In this document: positions 37,137 to 46,227 of the stretch, piece after piece
Layout: each line of letters begins with the position of its first letter
How positions within the stretch are numbered: position 1 is the first letter of the stretch
Assembly: GCF_025457605.1 (NCBI RefSeq)
Contig: NZ_JAMZFY010000002.1
Coordinates: 124,001 to 188,000, forward strand
DNA from: Haloarcula laminariae
GTDB lineage: Archaea > Halobacteriota > Halobacteria > Halobacteriales > Haloarculaceae
DNA length: 64,000 nucleotides
Reading direction: 5' to 3'
The notes under the pieces: generated by a model
Told to the model about the DNA's origin: nothing
The model's input: only the letters and a program-made list of their open reading frames with translations
The model's database searches: none
Position numbers and translations under genes: made by a program

Positions 37137-37226
37137 TTGACAGGTTCGTCGCCGGCCGCAGTTGGCGACGTGTATACCAAAATACCCGTGTGTCGTATTT
37201 CAGTGTTGCGGAGTGGTCGGGTTGTG

Positions 37227-37823
37227 TCATTCGTCGGCATTCCGCATCTCGTTGCCGCCTGTCCGAACGGCGTCGGGAACCTCGTAGTGTTCCTTTCTGT
37301 GGCAGTTCGCACAGAGGAGGTCGCACTTTGCAATCTCGGTACGGAGTTTCTCCTTCGAGTAGCCGTGTGTGACCATCTCGCAGATAGTCATCTCTTTCTC
37401 GGTGTCGTCGCGATGGTGATAGTCGAGACACGCCGGGTCATCTTCACCACAGCGTACACACCCAGTACTCTCGTACTTCCGTTCGTACACCCAGGCACGA
37501 TGACGGGCGCGCCTGTCCAATGTCCGTTCGCGGTTCCAGTCCCGGTTCCTGTAGTGCCAGCGCTGGTCCTGGCTGAGTTCGGCCCACTCTAGACCGTCGG
37601 GCAGGTCGACATCGTCCGGTTTCGGGTCGACACGTGTCCCCGTCGAGGTGTTCGTCGCCAGCCCGGCCGCCTCCTTCGCGGCGTTCCACCCGCCCATCAC
37701 GCGCTGGATGGTCGCCGAGGCGGGCGTCAGCCCCAGGTCCTCGTAGGCCGCTTTGCTTGGGGACTCGTCCAGCCGGTCGGCCGCCTCGCGCAGCGCCCGG
37801 ATGCAGTCGTCCTCGCTCGTCAC
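37227..37823 (-). CDS. HNH-type protein with homing-endonuclease-associated repeat
   Basis: A 198-aa protein. The N-terminus (about residues 3-50, [28 protein letters not shown]) resembles the homing-endonuclease-associated repeat, a DNA-binding helical module. The C-terminus (about 120-185) is HNH/zinc-finger-like: [13 protein letters not shown], then [13 protein letters not shown], which supplies zinc Cys pairs and the catalytic His candidates. The GTG start at 37823 is chosen because the TATA-like aatattga (- strand, about 37852-37859) lies about 28 bp upstream. It ends 90 bp from tRNA-Gln. Function as a DNA endonuclease is inferred. Confidence 0.82.
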   Translation of the reverse strand: MTSEDDCIRALREAADRLDESPSKAAYEDLGLTPASATIQRVMGGWNAAKEAAGLATNTSTGTRVDPKPDDVDLPDGLEWAELSQDQRWHYRNRDWNRERTLDRRARHRAWVYERKYESTGCVRCGEDDPACLDYHHRDDTEKEMTICEMVTHGYSKEKLRTEIAKCDLLCANCHRKEHYEVPDAVRTGGNEMRNADE

Positions 37824-37909
37824 GGCGGGGGTGGGCTCGCCCCCGTACTTCAATATTCGGCGCGAAACACATCGACACGGCTTTGCCACGCTGGGCGCGA
37901 AAGCCCTGT

Positions 37910-38518
37910 ATGTACGTCGGACGCTTCGTCGTCGTCGGCCCAACGGTCGGCGCGTACCGTGTCTCCTCGCGCTCGTTCCCGAACCGCCAGGCAGTGCGGC
38001 GAGCGGATACCGTCACCGTCGAGCCGACGCCGGACGCCCCCGAGACGGACAACCCCTACATCTCCTACAACGGGGTGCGACTCACCGAGCGGGGCGCGGT
38101 CGTGGGCAACGGCTCCCACGTCGACCCCATCGCGGAGAAGCTCGAACTGGGGTACCCCGCGCGGGACGCCATCGCCGAGGCGCTGCTCGCGCTGGACTTC
38201 GAGAAGGACGACTACGACACGCCGCGCATCGCGGGTATCGTCGGCGTCGACGCGTCGGACCCGACGACCCGGGCCGACGGGCCGGGCGCGGTCATCGGCA
38301 CCGTCCGCCGGGACGCGCTCCTCGTCGAGGAGGTCACCGAGCCGACGCTCGTGGCGACCTACGAGGAGGACAGCCCGACGGCCTTCGACCTCGGGGCAGA
38401 GACCGCCGAGGCGGTCGCCCGCGAGGTGTACGACCACGAGTTCGAACACGCCGTCTGTTCGGCCGGCGTCGCGGGCGAGGCGGGCGAGTTCGACCTCTCG
38501 GTGTACAACGGGGCGTAG
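37910..38518 (+). CDS. purO: Archaeal IMP cyclohydrolase
   Basis: PurO closes the purine ring, converting FAICAR to IMP in the archaeal purine pathway. The 202-aa sequence opens [20 protein letters not shown] and contains RSFPNRQAV and [17 protein letters not shown], all typical of the family, and has normal length. The start codon is the first ATG in the frame that begins the conserved sequence. It is divergent from the HNH gene and continues + strand transcription into the phosphoesterase gene 53 bp away. Confidence 0.95.
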   Translation: MYVGRFVVVGPTVGAYRVSSRSFPNRQAVRRADTVTVEPTPDAPETDNPYISYNGVRLTERGAVVGNGSHVDPIAEKLELGYPARDAIAEALLALDFEKDDYDTPRIAGIVGVDASDPTTRADGPGAVIGTVRRDALLVEEVTEPTLVATYEEDSPTAFDLGAETAEAVAREVYDHEFEHAVCSAGVAGEAGEFDLSVYNGA

Positions 38519-38571
38519 GTCGCCCGAACGATGGCGGACACTCAAGGCCCCACACCGGGTAGTGACACAGT

Positions 38572-39267
<696 letters not shown>

Positions 39268-39320
39268 CCCACTGGACCGACATATTTACCCTTTCGGCGG
39301 AAGCATCGGCCGGCTGACGG

Positions 39321-39653
39321 ATGAACCCGTACGCCCTCCTCCTCGCCGCGATACTGTCGGAACTGGCCGGCACGACCGCTCTGAAACTCTCCGACGGCTT
39401 CTCGAAGCCGTTGCCCAGCCTCGTCGTCGTCGCCGGCTACGGACTGGCGTTTTACCTCCTCTCGCTGACGCTCGAGGAACTGCCCGTCGGCCCCGTCTAT
39501 GCGACCTGGGCCGCGCTGGGCATCGTCGGCGTGACGGTCGTCGGCGTCGTCGGCTTCGGCGAACGGCTCGACGGGCCGGCCATCGTCGGGCTCGCGTTCA
39601 TCCTCGCCGGCGTCTACTGCCTCAACGTCGTCTCGGAGATATCCGTACACTGA
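39321..39653 (+). CDS. SMR-family multidrug/cation transporter
   Basis: A 110-aa four-helix membrane protein of the small multidrug resistance family. The essential Glu14 falls exactly in place in LLAAILSELAGTTALKLSDG. Conserved WAALGIVGV and YCLNVV follow. It is an H+-coupled exporter of lipophilic cations or guanidinium-like compounds. As with EmrE-type proteins, it probably works as a dimer. It starts 53 bp after the phosphoesterase gene. Confidence 0.94.
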   Translation: MNPYALLLAAILSELAGTTALKLSDGFSKPLPSLVVVAGYGLAFYLLSLTLEELPVGPVYATWAALGIVGVTVVGVVGFGERLDGPAIVGLAFILAGVYCLNVVSEISVH

Positions 39654-39748
39654 ACGCGTGGCGTCTGGCCGTGAGCGGCCTGCGTGCCGCGAAGACGGGG
39701 GAGGGCAGGCAGTCGGCGGGTTTTGAAACGTCAATCGGTGGTGGACAT

Positions 39749-39767
39749 CCGGCGGCGAAGCCGCCGG
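39749..39767. terminator. Hairpin between convergent SMR and lysC genes
   Basis: CCGGCGGC (39749-39756), loop gaa and GCCGCCGG (39760-39767) form an 8-bp stem in the gap between the two convergent genes. It could help end transcription from either side. No T-run follows, so it may be only a stable palindrome. Confidence 0.4.
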
Positions 39768-39886
39768 TTCGAACGCAACGTGCGGACTGGAGCACCGCTT
39801 TGTGGCGCGAGAGGAGCACGCAGCGATTGTCCCCTGTTTTTGACGAGTGAGAGCGCCGTCGGCGCTGAGAGGTCGCAGAAAGTGGC

Positions 39887-41062
39887 CTAGAAGACGCCCT
39901 GGACGAGTTTCAGGGCCTGCTCGCGGTCGTCCCACGGGACGAACACGGAGACGGAGGTCGCGGAGGTGACCACGTCGTAGATGTGGATGTGGGCGTCGGC
40001 GAGCGGGTCGATGACGCGGTAGGGGAGCGCGTGCTCGCTCGGGTCGCCGCCGGTGACGCGGATGACGGCGATGCCGTCCTCGACGGTGACGGAGGAGAGG
40101 GTGTCGTCGTCGACGATGCGGTCGTGCAGCAGCGTCTCGACCTCGTCGGCGTCGTCCTCGCCGACGTAGAAGGTCAGCGAGTCCATGCCCGAGGAGTTGG
40201 CGTCGATGTTGATGCCTGCGTCGCCGATGGCGGAGGCGAGGTCGGCGAGGATGCCGGGGCTGTTGCGGATGGCGCGACCGGCGACGGTGACACAGGCGAC
40301 GGGCCCCTCGTGGAGGTCGATGAGGTTCTCGAACTCGCCCTCGATGGAGGTGCCGCCGGTGAGGAGGTCGCCGTGCTGGTAGTGGGCGACGCGGACCACG
40401 AGGTCGGCGCCCTTGTACGAGAGTGCGGAAGGAGCGACGACTTCGGCCCCGCGGAAGGAGAGCGAGCGGAGCTCGTCGACGCTGATTTTGCCGACGTTGC
40501 GGGCGCCCTCGACGACGCGGGGGTCGCCGGTCATGACGCCCTCGACGTCGGTGACGATGACGACCTCGTCGGCGTCCATGTAGTTGCCCAGCATGACGGC
40601 GGTGGTGTCGGAGCCGCCCCGTCCCAGCGTCGTCACGTTGCCCTCGTGGTCCTCGGCGAGGAAGCCGGTGATGACCGGGACGACGTCTTTCATCTGGCCC
40701 GCCAGCGCGTGGGCCCGTTTCTTCGTCTCCTCGACGTCGACCTCGCCGTACTCGTCGGTGATGATGGGCCAGTCCTCGCTGCCGGGTTCGAGGAAGACGG
40801 CCTCGATGCCGCGGGCGTTCAGCGCGCCCTTGAGCATCCGGACGGAGATGCGCTCGCCCATTGAGACGATCTCCGCGCGGTCCTCGTCGGCGGCGTTGTA
40901 CTCGATGTCGTCGAGCAGTTCGTCGGTCGTGTTACCCATCGCCGAGGCGACGACGCCGACCTCGTGGCCCTGCTGGACTGCGGCGGCGATGGAGTCCGCG
41001 GCCCGGTTGATACGGTCGCCGCTTCCCAGACTAGTGCCGCCGAACTTCGCGATTACGCGCAT
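39887..41062 (-). CDS. lysC: Aspartate kinase
   Basis: First step from aspartate to lysine, threonine and methionine: phosphorylates aspartate. The 391-aa sequence starts MRVIAKFGGTSLGSGDRI, has the amino acid kinase domain (LGRGGSDTTAVMLG, VIVTDVEGVMTGDP), and ends in two ACT domains (about residues 255-390, with VAGRAIRNSPGILADLASAI), so feedback inhibition by lysine or threonine is likely. The upstream open frame is excluded because the conserved KFGGTS begins at MRV. It supplies the pathway of the threonine synthase at 44221. Confidence 0.95.
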   Translation of the reverse strand: MRVIAKFGGTSLGSGDRINRAADSIAAAVQQGHEVGVVASAMGNTTDELLDDIEYNAADEDRAEIVSMGERISVRMLKGALNARGIEAVFLEPGSEDWPIITDEYGEVDVEETKKRAHALAGQMKDVVPVITGFLAEDHEGNVTTLGRGGSDTTAVMLGNYMDADEVVIVTDVEGVMTGDPRVVEGARNVGKISVDELRSLSFRGAEVVAPSALSYKGADLVVRVAHYQHGDLLTGGTSIEGEFENLIDLHEGPVACVTVAGRAIRNSPGILADLASAIGDAGINIDANSSGMDSLTFYVGEDDADEVETLLHDRIVDDDTLSSVTVEDGIAVIRVTGGDPSEHALPYRVIDPLADAHIHIYDVVTSATSVSVFVPWDDREQALKLVQGVF

Positions 41063-41198
41063 TCGACCACCCTGTGTCCGTGAGTCATGCACGCGGGTTT
41101 GCCGTCGCTCGGGATAACTGTGTTCATCTTCCTTGCCCCCGGTCAGCATGGGACCGGGCGACACACCGTTTATTTGCGTGGGGCACACAGTGTCTGGC

Positions 41199-41600
41199 AT
41201 GGAGATACGTGACGCCGTCGAGGCCGACGCCGGGCGTCTCGCCGAACTCGCGGACAGTCCGCCCGACGTGATGCGTAACCTCGTCCACGACCGGACGGTC
41301 CGGGTGGCGACCGAGGGCGAGGAGGACGTCGTGGGCTTTGTCAGCTACGACGCCAAGCAGGGGACGGTCCACGTGACACAGCTCGCCGGCTCGACGGAAG
41401 TCTGTGAGCGCTTGCTAAAAGAGCCGATAACCTTCGCCCGGCGGGAACACATGGCCGTCGAGTTGCTCGTCCCGGCCGACGAGTCCGATGTCGAGGCCGC
41501 CGTCGAAGCCACCGGCTTCACCGATTCGGGGTCGGGGCCGAAGTTCGCCGGGGAGTCGACGGTCCGGTATCGGCTGGAGCCCGAGGCCGCGGAGCAGTAG
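41199..41600 (+). CDS. GNAT-type acetyltransferase
   Basis: A 133-aa protein beginning MEIRDAVEADAGRLAELADS, the typical first strand and helix of GNAT enzymes. The acetyl-CoA binding region is abbreviated and lacks a clear R/Q-x-x-G-x-G/A motif, but later VVGFVSYDAKQGTVHV and AVELLVPADESDVEAAVEATGF fit the fold. A TATA-like gtttatttg about 29 bp before the ATG supports this start and a leaderless transcript. Divergent from lysC; substrate unknown. Confidence 0.75.
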   Translation: MEIRDAVEADAGRLAELADSPPDVMRNLVHDRTVRVATEGEEDVVGFVSYDAKQGTVHVTQLAGSTEVCERLLKEPITFARREHMAVELLVPADESDVEAAVEATGFTDSGSGPKFAGESTVRYRLEPEAAEQ

Positions 41601-41804
41601 CGAGACGCCGACCAGCGGGAGGCGTCTCCGAAACAGCGAGCGGGGAGAGCGAGGGGTGAGCGGGGCGAACGCCTCGAAAGCGAACGGTGAAACCGTGAGC
41701 GGAACGACCCGCGAGTAGCGAGGACCCGAACGGAGTAAGGGACCTCGAAGTGATGCGGCGAACATAGTGAGCCGCGGAACAGCGGCGAGGAAGCGACGGT
41801 ACCC

Positions 41805-42761
41805 CTACGGAACTTCGAGTCGCCAGCCGACCAGCCCCAGCAGCGCGAAGCCGAAGGCGTTGAGCGAGCCGTGCAAGGCGACCATCGTGGCGATGTCGAG
41901 ACCGAGGGCCAGTCCGGAGAAGGTGGCGACGCCGTAGCCCAGCGCCAGCGCCATCGACAGCGGGAGCGCCACCGCCGACGCGCCAAGCAGGACGGCCTGC
42001 CGGCGGGACCGAGTCGGCGCGATACGGAGCAGGACAAACCAGCCAAACAGCGCGACGGCGACGGTGAAGCCACCGACGGCAACCACCTCGATGAGCGGCG
42101 AGAAGGAGATGCCGATGGCGATGATGGCCGGCCCGGCGAGAATCACGCCGACGAGAGAACGCCACAGTGGGGAGTCGAGATGGCCGCTGCGACCGGTGAG
42201 ACCGGTGACAACGGGCAGGACGAAGCCGGCGTAGTGGAAGTGGACGGCCGTCAGGAGGATGATGGTCGGGCCGAAGTAGAAGGTGATATCCAGGTGGTAC
42301 AGCAGCAGGGCGACGGCGGCGACGGAGACGTACGCCAGCCCGGCATCGATGGCCGTCTCGGGCAGCGCGACGCCGCCCCGCTCCGCGGTCCGAGCGAGCG
42401 CGGCCAATCCCAGCAGGCCGGTGACGAGGAGCCACGGGGCGGCCAGTGCGGCGGCCACGGGGCCGACCACATCGAGCGCGAGCGAGGCGGTGAGGAGGAG
42501 CGCGCCGACGGGCTGGCACCACACCGCCGCGCGGAGGCAGCGGCCGGCGGGACCCGGGAACGGGCCGTGGCCGGCCATGCCGACACCGAGCGGGACCAGC
42601 ACCAGTGGCGCGAGTGCGAGCGCCCGCGGGACGGTGCCGAGCGCACCGGCGGCCACGGCCGCGACCCAGACGACGGCGCCGAGGCCGGCGCTCAGGTCGG
42701 GGACGGCGACGCCGCCGATAGTCGGAACGGCCCCGGTGTCGTCCCGCCGGACGACGCTCAT
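41805..42761 (-). CDS. YndJ-like membrane protein
   Basis: A 318-aa protein with about ten hydrophobic segments. The conserved motif TAVHFHYAGFVLPVV and the later ALHGSLNAFGFALLGLVGW match the YndJ family, whose function is unknown. Two His in FHYAGF and His in LHGSLNA could bind metal or heme. The start is MSVVRRDD, in a 4-bp ATGA overlap with the preceding DUF4166 gene. Gene fusion or adjacency of these two families is known in other organisms. Confidence 0.78.
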   Translation of the reverse strand: MSVVRRDDTGAVPTIGGVAVPDLSAGLGAVVWVAAVAAGALGTVPRALALAPLVLVPLGVGMAGHGPFPGPAGRCLRAAVWCQPVGALLLTASLALDVVGPVAAALAAPWLLVTGLLGLAALARTAERGGVALPETAIDAGLAYVSVAAVALLLYHLDITFYFGPTIILLTAVHFHYAGFVLPVVTGLTGRSGHLDSPLWRSLVGVILAGPAIIAIGISFSPLIEVVAVGGFTVAVALFGWFVLLRIAPTRSRRQAVLLGASAVALPLSMALALGYGVATFSGLALGLDIATMVALHGSLNAFGFALLGLVGWRLEVP

Positions 42762-43429
42762 ACCGGCGGGAGTTTCGGGAGCCCCGCCATCGGTTTGAGC
42801 CGCTCGACGGCGGAGTCTTCGCGGGCCTCGCTGGCCTGTGTGAACGTCCCGCGGTAGCTGAGGACGTGGCCCGCGAGCGGGTTCTCGACGGTCGCCAGCA
42901 CGTGGTAGCGCTCGCCGGCCTCGTCGTAGCGGTCCCGGACTTCGACGCCGGCCGCCACCGCGTCGGGCAGCGCGACGTAGCGGCCCTTGCGGTGGAGCCA
43001 CTGCCGGCCGGCCTCGACGACGAGCGCGCCGTCCTCGACGCGGGGGTGCAGTTCCGTCGCGACGAGGCCGCCCCTGCCGAGGTAGTCCAGCAGCCGCTCG
43101 TTTTCGGCGTCCCAGACGGTCACGCTGTCGAACCGGCGGCGGGTACCGTCGAAGTTGAACACCCTGCGGGTCGTCATCGCCTCGTGCCCGCTCAGTTCGT
43201 AGCCGGCCGTGGTCACCGCAAACCGGATGTCGTGGCCGGCCTCGGGGAACAGCATGTCCCGGCTCGTCATCGCGTACAGCGCGGGCAGCGTGTGGACCCC
43301 GCGGGTGATGTCCATCCGGCCCCGGCCGACGGTGACGCCGTCACCGGGGCCGAGACTGTACCGCTCGCGGACCTTCGGATGGAGGTCGTCGGCCGCCGCG
43401 CCCAGCGCCCGCTCGTAGACGCCGGTCAT
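42758..43429 (-). CDS. DUF4166-type protein
   Basis: A 223-aa soluble protein. Segments such as VYERALGAAADDLHPKVRERY at the start, GRGRMDITRGVHTLPALYAM and TVENPLAGHVLSYRGTFTQ resemble DUF4166 proteins (assigned by pattern and context, not by search). In other genomes DUF4166 is next to or fused with YndJ, and here its stop overlaps the YndJ start by 4 bp. The pair is probably one functional unit of unknown role. Confidence 0.7.
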   Translation of the reverse strand: MTGVYERALGAAADDLHPKVRERYSLGPGDGVTVGRGRMDITRGVHTLPALYAMTSRDMLFPEAGHDIRFAVTTAGYELSGHEAMTTRRVFNFDGTRRRFDSVTVWDAENERLLDYLGRGGLVATELHPRVEDGALVVEAGRQWLHRKGRYVALPDAVAAGVEVRDRYDEAGERYHVLATVENPLAGHVLSYRGTFTQASEAREDSAVERLKPMAGLPKLPPV

Positions 43430-43629
43430 ACGTCCGTCCAGGTGCCGGCGGCGGTCGTCGACGTGGCGCTCCGCGGACTGGTGTGTGGGACCATCGTACG
43501 CCTTGATTTCGGTCCGGCGGCGGATAAAATTGTGTGAGGAGACACCGCAGGGCCTCGTGGCCGGCCGCCACGGTCAGACGGCTGTCGAAAGTTATTTTTC
43601 GGCATATGACAGATTATGCATGAGAGCTA

Positions 43630-44160
43630 ATGCGTGAGGGGGACTCGCGGGGCGTGGCGTCGCTTATCGGAGTGTTGCTGATGGTCGGGGTCGTGGTCAT
43701 CGTCGCCGCGGCGATGACAGTCTTCGTCTTCGACATCGGCTCCGGGGTGGAGTCGCCGGCCCCGAAGATGGACACCGACTACGAACTCGTGGCCGACGGC
43801 GGCGAGCGGACCGTCGCGATTACGCTCACGACCGGCGACGCGGTGGCGACGGAGAAACTCTACGTTGTCGGTTCGAAGGATATCGACATCGGCGGGGCGC
43901 CGGGGAGTTCCACGCCGGCACAGGAGCGGTACTCGTCGGAGCGGGAGACGTTCACGGAGTCCAGCGGCGGGAACCCGCCACAGGTCGGCATCGGGGAGAC
44001 GTGGGACGCCGGCGAAACGGTGTACGTCGACCCGGACGGCGGCATCGATGGGGTCAGGATTACGGTCTACTGGACGAGCGAGTCGGTCGAGGGCATCAAT
44101 CCGGGCCAGCCGGAGGGCGAGTACTCCTACAAGGTCAGCGAGTTCACGGTCGAGGGGTGA
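43630..44160 (+). CDS. Type IV pilin-like surface protein
   Basis: A 176-aa protein with a class III prepilin-type N-terminus: short charged leader, then RGVASLIGVLLMVGVVVIVA, a 20-residue hydrophobic helix typical of archaeal pilins processed by PibD. The mature part is beta-rich and acidic (YELVADGGERTVAITLTTGD). It probably assembles in adhesion pili. A TATA-like ttattttt about 30 bp before the ATG fits a leaderless start. No pilus assembly ATPase is in the window. Confidence 0.88.
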   Translation: MREGDSRGVASLIGVLLMVGVVVIVAAAMTVFVFDIGSGVESPAPKMDTDYELVADGGERTVAITLTTGDAVATEKLYVVGSKDIDIGGAPGSSTPAQERYSSERETFTESSGGNPPQVGIGETWDAGETVYVDPDGGIDGVRITVYWTSESVEGINPGQPEGEYSYKVSEFTVEG

Positions 44161-44220
44161 CCGGCCCGGGTCGTCCCGACGGCGACACGTGCGACGGGAC
44201 GCCACGCCGACGCAGAACCG

Positions 44221-45600
44221 TCACTCCTTCGAGCGGAGCTTCCGGTAGAGGTACGCGACGCCGAGCCCGCCGGCGAGCAGCGCCAGCGGCGAGGTAGCTG
44301 CCTTCGACGCCCGTTCGCGAACTGACCGGCCGACGGAGGACGACGCGCCGATGTGGTCGAGCACCGCTTCAGTGCTGTTTGCGACCGGTTCGGGGTCGTT
44401 GCCGGCCGCGGCGGCCGCGTCGGGGTCCTTGAGGAGATGGCCCGTCGTCAGGCAGACGACCGACTCGTCGGCCCCGATAACGCCCTCCTCGCGGAGCTTG
44501 TGCAGGCCGGCGATGGAGGCCGCGGAGGCCGGTTCGACGCCGACGCCCTCTCCGGCTATCTCGCGCTGGGCGTCGGTTATCTCGTCGTCGGAGACGGCGA
44601 CGGCGGTGCCGCCGGTCTCCCGAATCCCGGGCAGCGCCTTCGGGGCGTTGACGGGGTTGCCGATGCGGATGGCCGTCGCGATGGTTTCGACGTCGTCCCA
44701 GCGGCGGACCTCGTCGTTGCCCTCCTCGACGGCCTCGACCATCGGCGCCGCGCCCTCGGCCTGGACGCCGGTGAGCTTGGGCACCTGGTCTTCGGTGATG
44801 GCGCCCGACTTGACGAGCTCGCGGAAGCATTTGTACAGCGCGGCGGTGTTGCCCGCGTTGCCGACGGGGAGGACGATGCGGTCCGGGTACTCGCCGTAGT
44901 CCTCGTAGTGTTCCTCCATGATTTCCAGGCCGATGGTCTTCTGGCCCTCCAGACGGAACGGGTTCAGCGAGTTCAGGAGGTAGGCCTCGCCGCGCTCGGC
45001 GAGGTCCTGGACGATGTCGAGACACTGGTCGAAGTTGCCGTCGACCTCGAGGATGCGGGCCCGGTGGAGAGCCGCCTGGGCTATCTTGCCTGCGGCGACC
45101 TTCCCCGCCGGCAGCAGGACGAGCGTCTCGAGCCCGGCGCGGGCGCCGTAGGCCGCAAGCGCCGCGGAGGTGTTGCCCGTCGAGGCACACGCCAGCCGGT
45201 CGACGCCGACCTCCTGGGCGACCCGGACGCCGACAGTCATTCCCCGGTCCTTGAAGCTCCCGGTGGGGTTCATCCCCTCGTGTTTCACGCGCAGGCTGTC
45301 GACGCCGGCCGAGTCCTCGATACGCGGGACGCGATGCAGCGGCGTGTTCCCCTCCGGGAGCGTGACGCCCACGTCGAAGGGCAGGGCGGCGTGGTAGCGC
45401 CAGACGCCCGACCCCTCGCCCTCGAAGTCCTCGAAGGTCGGCAGGTCGCCGTAGCGCACTTCCAACAGCCCGTCGCAGTCGTCGCAGGTGTAGCGGATGT
45501 CGTCGAACGGGGCGAACGTCTCCCCACACTCGATGCAGGTGAGCCAGACGCCGTCGTCGGCCTCCGGGGGTACGTCGTCGGTGAGTTGCAGGTCGGCCAT
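44221..45600 (-). CDS. thrC: Threonine synthase with C-terminal hydrophobic tail
   Basis: Converts O-phosphohomoserine to threonine with PLP. The PLP lysine is in NPTGSFKDRGMT. An N-terminal zinc-ribbon, with CIECG and CDDC, is typical of this archaeal form. The 459-aa sequence ends in an unusual tail of about 40 residues with a hydrophobic stretch (SPLALLAGGLGVAYLYRKL), which could be a membrane anchor. The start is MADLQLTDD; the upstream open frame is basic and unlike the family. An alternative is that the tail came from a fused neighbour. Confidence 0.93.
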   Translation of the reverse strand: MADLQLTDDVPPEADDGVWLTCIECGETFAPFDDIRYTCDDCDGLLEVRYGDLPTFEDFEGEGSGVWRYHAALPFDVGVTLPEGNTPLHRVPRIEDSAGVDSLRVKHEGMNPTGSFKDRGMTVGVRVAQEVGVDRLACASTGNTSAALAAYGARAGLETLVLLPAGKVAAGKIAQAALHRARILEVDGNFDQCLDIVQDLAERGEAYLLNSLNPFRLEGQKTIGLEIMEEHYEDYGEYPDRIVLPVGNAGNTAALYKCFRELVKSGAITEDQVPKLTGVQAEGAAPMVEAVEEGNDEVRRWDDVETIATAIRIGNPVNAPKALPGIRETGGTAVAVSDDEITDAQREIAGEGVGVEPASAASIAGLHKLREEGVIGADESVVCLTTGHLLKDPDAAAAAGNDPEPVANSTEAVLDHIGASSSVGRSVRERASKAATSPLALLAGGLGVAYLYRKLRSKE

Positions 45601-46227
45601 TACCGGAGGGACGGCCCCATCGGGCAAAAGTCGGACGGTTACGGGCTGGAAGCGTCGGTCTCGTCGGGCGGCGATGAACAGGCGGAACACTGGTAGCGAC
45701 GGCTCCGCCGGCACATCGCCTCATAGTGATCCGTGTGCCGATTTACCGGGATGCGCCGACCCCGAGGTCAGTGCTATCCGGAAATAGTTAACAATAACCA
45801 TAATCACGGTGCATCTGGCTACCACCACACGCCAAATGCACGGCGAAGTTCCGGATTTCGACGGGTTACTTGAAGCCGGTCTCGACCCCCAGCACAGGAC
45901 TGGACTACCGCATAGACGGACTTCGGTCAGCAACATCGGCAAGTCGAATTTTACCGAGCCCCTGGTTCAGTGAGAGGGTCCCAAATCTAAAGACTGATTG
46001 AATAGGGTTCTGCCGGAATTGGTGATTCCGGAGTTTGTCGAACCGTATCGCTTTCGAATAGGCCCGGAAGAAGAGTTGATACTCGCGCTCGGTGTGGGTT
46101 TCAGTAATAATATAGGCCGTCTTCTCTCGAAGGAATATCCGCACTATAGCGGATAGACAGGAGTGCACCGGCCGATAGCCGAACAGGTTTCCTCACCAAG
46201 CAGCGGCCCGGACTAATCGTGATAGTC
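45601..46227. other. AT-richer gap without a supported gene
   Basis: This 627-bp gap becomes clearly AT-richer from about 45780, unlike the surrounding coding DNA. I see no long frame with haloarchaeal codon bias. Two short + strand frames, 45836-45973 (45 codons) and 45998-46156 (open, no ATG), follow each other and may be remnants of a decayed gene, but nothing recognisable is encoded. A TATA-like gttaacaataacc lies at about 45787-45799. Confidence 0.5.

Noticed and set aside
44353-45696. A 447-codon + strand open frame over thrC
   Set aside because: Antisense shadow of threonine synthase with Val/Gly/Arg-rich composition and no recognisable domain.
45836-46156. Two short + strand frames in tandem in the AT-richer gap, possibly a decayed gene
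   Set aside because: Neither has a recognisable domain, the second has no ATG, and they are separated by stops. Not enough to call a pseudogene.
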